From Stenogyne calaminthoides (taxonomy: Eukaryota > Streptophyta > Magnoliopsida > Lamiales > Lamiaceae): a DNA stretch of 64,000 bases. Each line of letters opens with the position of its first letter. Position 1 is the stretch's first letter. The stretch is from assembly GCA_037126765.1 (NCBI GenBank), contig JBBCBC010000031.1, positions 10,611,638 to 10,675,637 on the forward strand. Direction: 5' to 3'. Shown piece after piece: positions 57,401 through 64,000 of this stretch. The notes under the pieces were generated by a model, which did no database searches, was not told where the DNA came from, and worked only from the letters and a program-made list of their open reading frames with translations. The position numbers and the translations under genes are program-made.

Positions 57401-58902
57401 CTCATTGAAATTTTCAATTCCAACATCTGTTTCGTTGTTTAACAGACCTCCGTTATTTTGTTCTATAATTGACTGTGTATCCAAACTAAAACCATTTGGA
57501 GTTGCTATACTTGGCTGGATACCAATCATATCCACTTCCTGAGAAGTACTATAGATACTACTTGAATTAGCAAAATAATCAACAGGTTCAGTTGACCTTG
57601 CAAAGAAATCAACTGATCCATTTGAAGTGTCAAACAGATCAAGTGGTTTGTTTGAGCTTATTCCAAATCCAGATGGGGATGCACTTCTTTCAGAGACCTC
57701 ATTCACCACGAAGCCAACCTTCATATATAGTTCATCAATTTCAGCAGAGGAAAATTGAAAAACTATAAACAGTTTATTTCAAAGATGTACAATTCATATT
57801 ATCATCAGAGAAGGAGCAAGTGATTATATAATATATTTGAACTAAGTTACAATTTAGTACCGCTCTTCCTACTTAGATCATACCAATATGTTACATGAAA
57901 ATGCAACTTATGACCATATTTGACACCTTGTTTGATTCAAAACCAATATAAAATGGAAGACATGTGAAATAGTATTTTCTCAAAGCTGCAATTTAGTATA
58001 ATGGCAAAACTATGATAATGCTAGCTTACATTTTTATTCACTTCTGGAGCGCGGAATTCTGAATATGCATCCTGAAATTCCCATCCATCGTCATCTTCAT
58101 CATCACCATCAATTGGAGTAGCAGAGCCATCTAATTGTTGCTCTTGAGCATCCATATCTAAACTCGAACTTAACATCTGTACATTCCCAGGATTTGCATT
58201 CAAATTCGAGCTAAATCCATTGAATTCCTGCGTCCAGCCGACAAAGAGATCGTCCTCCTTTCCACTTGGATCAGACATATACGATCCAAAACTAAATTCC
58301 TCATTCTCACTCTTGTTGGTGAGCTGATTACGATCGCTTTTACCCTGCGTATCATTCAACTCGACATTATTCAACTCAGTAACAGCTGATCTAGTACCAT
58401 TCTGCTTTGCGCTCGAAGAATCCCCATTTTCAACCAAATCAACCTTGGAATCAGAACCCTCCAGATTTCCAGGTTTGCGCGGTGAATACTGATTATACAG
58501 ATCGGCAATACTAAAACTATGAGAATTCGATACACCGTTCTCACCCTTTCCAAAATTGAAATCTCCTGATTTCCCATTGCTTTTCCCTTGATTATTCAAA
58601 TCCCTAGCAACATCGGAATTGCTCACCTCCTCTTCCTCCTCAACCTCATCCCCAAACAACGAAAGGGGTAAAGCGCCACTCCGCTTCACCCACGTCGGCG
58701 ATGCGGAATTATCCGATTTATGATTCCCGCCGATAGATGCTTCCGACTGCGGGGTTTGCACGAAATCGCCCCACTCGTCATCTTCGTCGTCGTCTGCGGC
58801 GGCGGTGGCCAATGAATTCAAGCCGTTGGATTGAGAATAGGTCGATTGGAAGGGAGCAAAAGCGAAATCTCCGAACGCCTCGTCATCATCGTCCTCCGCC
58901 AT
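52921..58902 (-). CDS. Synergin-gamma-like (AP-1-associated) trafficking protein, complete nine-exon gene
   Basis: Exons: 58902-58030, 57718-57350, 57259-57191, 56579-56094, 55915-55850, 55429-55271, 55097-54881, 53895-53578 and 53033-52921. All introns are GT-AG, all phases agree, and the sum is 2670 bp (889 residues plus stop). The N-terminal ~600 residues are acidic and low in complexity. They carry repeated aromatic-acidic motifs (DDEAFGDFAF, DDEWGDF, EDFGDFTDAS, SSWDFKDA) and two LPLSLFGDE-type motifs (GALPLSLFGDE, GAIPLSIFGNE). The C-terminal ~250 residues are a conserved helical domain with LALGEIYRVV and LANLWANLI. In gamma-synergin, DFGDF-type motifs bind the AP-1 gamma-ear. The plant relatives are often named dentin sialophosphoprotein-like. 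I infer a cytosolic clathrin-adaptor accessory protein acting at the trans-Golgi. The start is the first ATG, giving MAEDDDDEAFGDF. Intron 7 holds a hAT element and intron 8 a MITE. Confidence 0.88.
53124..53495. mobile_element. Long-TIR MITE in intron 8 of the synergin-like gene
   Basis: Counterpart of 19261-19632, inside the intron 53034-53577. The gene remains spliceable around it. Confidence 0.8.
54068..54195. repeat. Tandem minisatellite in intron 7
   Basis: About four imperfect ~37-bp units of the AACTAATAYNGTTCAGTGAA type. Confidence 0.8.
54231..54767. mobile_element. hAT-type MITE (537 bp) in intron 7, full-length copy
   Basis: The left end is TTGAGGACGGACC (CAGGGACGGACC in units 1 and 2) and the right end TCCGTCCTTG, which form a short TIR. 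The flanks TGCACCAC / TGCACCCG (TGCACCTG in units 1 and 2) fit an 8-bp duplication that has since drifted. No transposase. The right breakpoint of the triplicated segment falls inside this element near 54645. Confidence 0.75.
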
Positions 58903-59265
58903 ATGGAGAAGGACGCATATACATATGGAATTCCCCTGTTGTTCGTATCAGCAGATTAGGTTTAGGTTGGTGAGTGAAGAATCAGTGAGAAAATGGATCC
59001 GCCATTGATTTGATAAACGTAGAAACAACCAGTGCAATATGTTTAACAGTAAATTTCAAATCATCAATGGTTGGCCTATTATTTACCATTTACATGATAC
59101 ATCCCCTCTTTTATTCCTAAATACTTTTCATCAAAATCAAATTCTATATAAGAATAATCTCATATACATAGTTTGTTTTGCAGTCTCGTGTGTGAATCAT
59201 ATTACGAATATATGTATTTTCAAAATATATATATTTACACATTTATTTACATTTAAAGTATATAA
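58903..59265. other. 5' flank of the synergin-like gene
   Basis: Presumed leader and promoter for the minus strand. No convincing TATA box could be fixed, and no other gene is seen. Confidence 0.45.
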
Positions 59266-59269
59266 TTTA

Positions 59270-59650
59270 TTTTTAGGTCAAATATTTAAATATAGTCCAT
59301 ACTTTTAGTTTTTCGTCAATTTTAGCACATATTTTTTTCTCTCTTCAAATTTAGCATTTGTTTTCACTTAATATTAGGATTCACCATTTTCGTCAAGGTC
59401 CATCTAAAAATAATAAAAAATATCACCACCTAAGATTAAAAAACGCGGGATATAAAAATATTTCGGGTCACTATTTTTTAATTTTAAGTGGTGATATTTT
59501 TTATTTTTTTATTATAATATTTACATATCAGCAAGACAAGTATTAAGTGAAAGTATGTGTCAAATTTAGAGAAAGAAAAAAGTATGTGCTAAAATTAATT
59601 AAAAAAATTAAAAGTATTTGCTAAATTTTATTATTTAGCCTTATTTTTAT
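59270..59650. mobile_element. Fold-back MITE-like element
   Basis: Its arms are imperfect inverted repeats: TAATATTTAAATATAG...TTTTAGCACATA...AAATTTAGC at the left, and the reverse of GTGTCAAATTTAGAG...TATGTGCTAAAATTAA at the right. In the centre, AAAAAATATCACCACCTAAG pairs with its reverse near 59490. Confidence 0.65.
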
Positions 59651-60067
59651 TGACACAAATCGCATATTTTAATGTAAATAAATTGTAGTGTGTTTCTAAT
59701 TCTCAGGGCACCAAAAGTTGCACATTTTTTTAAAAATAGTTGAATTGTCTAATGCACAAGAGACTCACTCATATATGTAATGCTCTAAAATTATTTCTTT
59801 AATTATCATTGAGTAAATCTCATGTGTTTTTGATCCACTACTACACATTAAAAAACAGACAACCAAGACTTGGACAAATTTTTTTTTCAAACAGTTCTCC
59901 AAGATATAGCTTGGAAGCGGTTTTATAAAAAAAAATTAAAAAAATATTAGAGAGCGGTTAAGAACCGCATTGCAAATCCCTTACAGAGCGGTTTAGAACC
60001 GCTGTCCAAGGTAAAGATTGGACAGCGGTTCAAAACCGCTCTCCAAGCCCCGAAACCCTATATGTAT

Positions 60068-61200
60068 ATACGCGTCCAGCAGCATAAGCGATATATATTT
60101 TCTCCTCCATTTTTCTCCTCCTCCTCTCACGTCGTACGTTGCCGTCGCCGCCGCCGTCGCCCTCCTCCTCCTCCTCCCCTACCGCTGTCGCCGCCGTCCT
60201 CCGCTTTATAGGTAATTTTCTTGCTTTTTAATATATGTATATATGTTAGAGTATTCGATGTGTGCATGCTTCAAACAGATCACAGTATTAGTTTCTATGC
60301 TTTACAGTATTAGTTAACTCTCGGTTAGGTATTAGTTTCTATGCTTCACAGTATTAGTTTAGTATGCTTTACAGTATTAGTTAGCTCTCTGTTAGGTTTT
60401 AATATATATATATATATATGTTAGTATATATTTGTATGTATATATCTATGTTAGTATATATGTATGTATATATATATATGTTAGGATTAATTGTTGTTAA
60501 TTAGTGTTAGAATAATTGGCTTGGCTTGGTTTTAATTATTGTTATATGTTAGGATTAATTGACTTGGTTTAGCTAATTTGTGATTTTTATGCTAATTTAG
60601 AGATGAATTTCATATGCACTCCAAGTGTTTGATCAAATGCATGTGTGTAACATTTAAACATAAATTAGGATTGAGATATATTTTTTAATTGGTTGGTGAT
60701 TTTTTATGCTAATTTAGAGAGGAATTTCATGATGCACTTCAAGTGTTTTGATCAAATGCATGTGTGTAGGATTTAAGCATAAATTAGGATTGTGATATAT
60801 TTAAGCATGTGTGTAATTTATTAAGTTATCAAATCAATATAAAATAATTATAATTGTAATATTTGATTATAATTGCTAATCAACAGGTACCGAGGCAACG
60901 AGATAGCGATCACTGTGGACATTTTGTGTGCTGTTATATTGAAGATATAATATGCGCTTCTCAAACGTCGATTCCTATCAACGTAAGTCAATTTATCGAT
61001 TTATTTAAATTATTATTAATTGAATAAAAATTCATATTATATATATCTAACTATATTGATTAATTGATCGTTGTTTTCTAGCTTTGTCGATGATCGTCCC
61101 ACAAGTCTTACTCCAAACAAAGAATGAACAAATGGAAAATGGATTGACAAAATTACCTTTACAATCGATTCTTGTATAATTATAGATAGAGTGTGATAAC
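60068..61200 (+). ncRNA. Possible spliced non-coding transcript inside the CACTA-like element
   Basis: A TATATGTATATA motif precedes a GC-rich exon-like stretch ending at TATAG|GTAATT (60211). A second segment (60887-60982) lies between AACAG and CAAC|GTAAGT, and a third starts after TTTTCTAG at 61082. The exon-like parts have no long open frame in common. Transcription is inferred only from the order of splice-like signals. Confidence 0.35.
60592..60806. repeat. ~100-bp direct duplication inside the CACTA-like element
   Basis: CTAATTTAGAGATGAATTTC... (from 60592) is repeated as CTAATTTAGAGAGGAATTTC... (from 60708), including the shared GATCAAATGCATGTGTGTA. Confidence 0.85.
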
Positions 61201-61741
61201 TTTTGGTAGCATATTACTTTTATATATATATTTGTATTGATATACTTCATGCATGTTTTAATTTGTTGTATTGGACGGATATTTATTTCATGATATGTGT
61301 ATGCGTTTATTAATTTATTTGATATTTTGGTATTAATTGGACGTACGTATATATATTATCGTGTGGTATAAAATTTGGTTTTTAGTTTTGGTTTTGGTTT
61401 TATATAAAAAGGATTTTAAAAATATAAATTAAAATTTAAAAAAAATATATTGATTGACGGTTTTTAACATTTGTCCAACCCAGATAATAAATATATTAAA
61501 AAAAAGGTTAAGAGAGCGATTTGTAACCGCTCTCCAAGTGAAAATTCTTGGAGAGCGGTTACAAACCGCTCTCTAAGTGTTAGCCTTGCAATGCGGTTGA
61601 AAACCGCTGTCCAAGTGCAATATCTTGGACAACGGTTTTTTTCATCACCGTCCAAGCTTGGATAACAGCATTTTGAGAGCTGTTATAACCGCTCTCCAAG
61701 GTCATTTTTAACAGCTCTCCAAGCCCAAATCTGTATTAGTG

Positions 61742-63378
61742 AGTGCACTACGCAACTCAAGTTTATTTTTAAAACATGTTATTTGTCTACACTGAAAATA
61801 AATTGCATGTTTTAATAATGCACTTGAATTGTACAGTGCACATAGTGCATATGATACTTTGTCATTAATTCTGCACTTTTAATTTTTTAGGGTAAGATTT
61901 CGGTGACACTTGTTTATAGTAAAATTTATACAATTACATTTATAAATTAATATCACAATGTTTATCAACTGATGTCATTACACTTATAAATTAAAATCAT
62001 AGTATTAAATGCTATTAATATTAATTTATAAAAATAATACTAGTATCAATTTATAAGTATAATATTCATTTTATTATTATTTAGGTCCCATTAAAATTTT
62101 CAATCTTCAATTACCTCAATCTGCCGCTGCCCTATTTTCTGTTGCTCTTCTCGACTTAATCGCTGAAATTTTGAGAAACTTTGCCTTTGTTTTATAAAAA
62201 CGTGTTGCTACTACTTTCTTGGTCCATGCATGTCTTTTTCCTTGATTAATTGCTCTGTGCTCAAATTTGAGGATCCATTAATGGCTGAAATGGACCACCT
62301 ATCTTTTTCTTCAATGGGCAGAATTTAATTAATAAATAAGAGACACACTTTCATGAGACGGCCTCATGGTGAGACGGAACGTAAATTGAGCATTAATGGT
62401 GTTTTAACACTTTAAAAAGAGTGGGTGTGATTTGTGCTAAATTGTACTCCGTCTTATGCATAAAATTGTCTCATATGAATTTTTGTTAATAAATAATGAC
62501 TGCTCTGGGCTTCAATCAATGATTGCAAATGGGCATGCTGAAATTATTTTCCTCGTTGTATTTTTTTTATTAGGTACGAGATATTTGTATCAAAAAATGC
62601 TCAATTTTTCTACAAAATTAACAAAGCACAGCATTTCTCTCAATCAAGTGTAATTAATCAAAACTAGAGGTAATTAATCAAGTATATAGATGGCCGCGCC
62701 TTCCTTCAGACCAATGAGTCGATCAACTCAGGCCCAAAATATATATTCGTGATATTTTAGGGCCCTATAATTATATATGTGTGGGAAATTAAAAGCAATC
62801 TGCATGCTCATCATGTGGATTTTTATGTTTCTTTTCGTTGCTTTCATGGAAAATCAGGAGATAATATAAGCAAGCAAATAGATCGAATGACCAACTTTGC
62901 TTTCACAGTTTTATTTATTTATTAATTACAATTTACATGTTGTAAATTAAGAGCACAAATACATACTACACTGGCCAGCAAACCTCTAAAGTTTCTTCAT
63001 GAATGTTGTAGGGCACGTGGAGCTTGTTTATTTCAATCCATATTTCATCGTATCTTAAATATAATTAATGTGTATTAAATATAATAAAACATAAGATGAA
63101 ATCTGAATTGAAATATATGAGCTCTAGCTGTGCGGAATATATATGGGAGGCCAAGCCTTTATTAGGTAATATATATAAAGGGTAATATTAATTAGGTAAA
63201 GTTATTTGAAAAGGAGTTTTATTATATTATTATAGTAATGATGATGAATCATTTTGGTTTATTTAACAATGGGTGGTAAAGTGGGAGTTGGCTGAAGATT
63301 GCATGTAGTGTATTTTTTGGTTATGCATGTATATTATTATTGTACTATATGTGTGTGTATATATATATAGGCAGATAA
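61742..63378. other. AT-rich intergenic region, no gene seen
   Basis: A TTATAAATTAATATCA-type motif run (61920-62070) resembles 12880-13060. A small inverted pair around ATGAGACGGCCTCATGGTGA (62354) and TTATGCATAAAATTGTCTCAT (62453) marks a MITE-like remnant. A short MGGQAFI-type frame with a following AG|GTAATA (63144-63165) could be a first exon, but its phase does not fit the glycine-rich frame downstream. Confidence 0.45.
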
Positions 63379-64000
63379 GATTATGGAAGTGGAGTATATG
63401 GTGGTGGTACAAATGGAGCTGTTGGTGTATATGGATATCCACATGAAATTCCTGGTAATCTTAGGCGGCACCAATCTGGTGGCGGAGGTGGAGGTGGAGG
63501 TGGTGGCGGAGGCGGTGGAGAGCGACAATATCTTGGGAATATTTGGCAAAACCCTATTGGTGGAGTTGGTGGTGTTCGCGGCGGCGGAGGACGACAGAGA
63601 TGTGGTCATTTAATGCATATAGATGGTGGTGGTGGTGGTGGTGGAGGTCGACATAGATGTGGTCATCTAATGCATATATATGGTGGTGGTGGTGGTGGTG
63701 GTGGTGGTGGTGGAGTTCTAATTGGAGGTTGTGGTGGTGGAGATCGGCATAGATGTGGCCATATAATACATATATATGGTGGTGGTGGTGGAGTTCGCGG
63801 TGGATATCTAATTGGAGATGGTGGGGGTGGCGGCGGAGATCTAATTGGTGGTGGATGTGACGGTGGAGATGGTGCTAGTGGGGTTGGAGGTGGTGAATAT
63901 TTAACCGGTGGTGAAAGTGGCGGTAAAGATCGAAGTGGAGCTGGTGCTAGTGGGGTAGGGGGCGGGGTTGGCGGAGATCTATGTGGTGGTGGAGGTGGCG
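63379..64000 (+). CDS. Glycine-rich protein with repeated CGHLMHI motif, open at the right edge
   Basis: One plus-strand frame is open for 207 codons from GAT at 63379 (just after an in-frame TAA) to the window end. It has poly-glycine runs, tyrosine and histidine, and three evenly styled repeats RCGHLMHI / RCGHLMHI / RCGHIIHI (cysteine codons at 63601, 63658 and 63754), each followed by (I)DG or IYG and poly-Gly. Later the pattern changes to GGDLIGGG and DGASGVGGG. No ATG begins the frame, so I assume an exon entered near the AG at 63374 or 63379, with the first exon unplaced. The Cys-Gly-His-x2-His repeat could bind metal, but that is a guess. Codons are dominated by GGT and GGA, as in a repeat-expanded gene. 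It could also be a decayed or purely repetitive sequence. Confidence 0.5.
63628..63720. repeat. (GGT)n trinucleotide tracts
   Basis: Runs of GGT of 6 to 9 units at 63623-63645 and 63681-63711. They code for poly-Gly in the frame above and are likely to vary in length. Confidence 0.9.

Larger units (their letters stand above)
59836..61741. mobile_element. Non-autonomous CACTA-like (En/Spm) element, ~1.9 kb
   Basis: The ends are CACTACTACACATT and, reversed from the right, CACTAATACAGATTT. Both flanks carry many subterminal copies, in both orientations, of a GGAGAGCGGTTNNNAACCGCT motif (59895-60050 and 61510-61735), as expected for CACTA transposase-binding repeats. A clear 3-bp target duplication is not visible (ATC / AGT), so ends or family could be off slightly. 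The interior has splice-like signals but no transposase. Confidence 0.75.

Noticed and set aside
58737..58973. Plus-strand arginine-rich frame over the start of the synergin-like gene
   Set aside because: It is the antisense shadow of exon 1, with no features of its own.
63337..63609. Minus-strand Thr/Ser-rich frame opposite the glycine-rich frame
   Set aside because: It is the antisense of GGT/GGA repeats. The plus-strand frame is longer and has patterned non-Gly motifs.

Overview
The window is nuclear DNA of a flowering plant, most likely a eudicot. It is AT-rich, its genes have GT-AG introns, and it carries a Ty1/copia LTR retrotransposon, hAT, Mutator-like, CACTA-like and fold-back elements, and small secreted cysteine-rich (defensin-like, DEFL) peptide genes. 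Nothing in the sequence fixes the species.

Layout. (1) 1-2356: the left edge of an unrecognised minus-strand gene, AT-rich spacer, a fold-back element, an (AT)n tract and exon 1 of a plus-strand DEFL gene. (2) 2357 to about 54650: a head-to-tail triplication of one roughly 20-kb segment. Unit 1 is 2357-20772, unit 2 is 20773-40678, and unit 3 is 40679 to about 54650. Each unit opens inside the intron of the plus-strand DEFL gene, just before a copia element. It then runs through a DEFL exon 2 (kept only in unit 2), several short transposons, a minus-strand DEFL gene and other gene fragments. It ends inside a hAT element lying in intron 7 of a synergin-like gene. The unit junctions at about 20768 and 40675 show AATTT microhomology between these two breakpoints. 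(3) 54650-58902: the non-duplicated remainder of the synergin-like gene. (4) 59270-61741: a fold-back element and a non-autonomous CACTA-like element with exon-like internal segments. (5) 63379-64000: an open glycine-rich coding frame with a repeated CGHLMHI-type motif, cut by the right edge.

The one complete multi-exon gene is minus-strand 58902-52921. Its nine exons join in phase to 890 codons and encode an acidic protein with repeated FGDF/WGDF motifs and a C-terminal domain that I assign to the plant gamma-synergin-like, AP-1-associated trafficking family. Units 1 and 2 carry only its last two exons. The minus-strand DEFL gene is intact in units 2 and 3 and frameshifted in unit 1. The plus-strand DEFL gene has been split, with exon 1 at 2192 and the only surviving exon 2 at 26219.

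History read from the sequence. The copia element inserted in the DEFL intron and decayed, acquiring shared stop codons and frameshifts. The whole segment was then triplicated by a microhomology event. After that unit 1 lost the 3' end of copia, unit 3 lost the copia 3' half plus flank, and unit 2 gained a 532-bp hAT element with a perfect 8-bp target duplication, 21 bp past a DEFL stop codon. Units 1 and 2 are nearly identical. Unit 3 is more diverged and has two replaced blocks.
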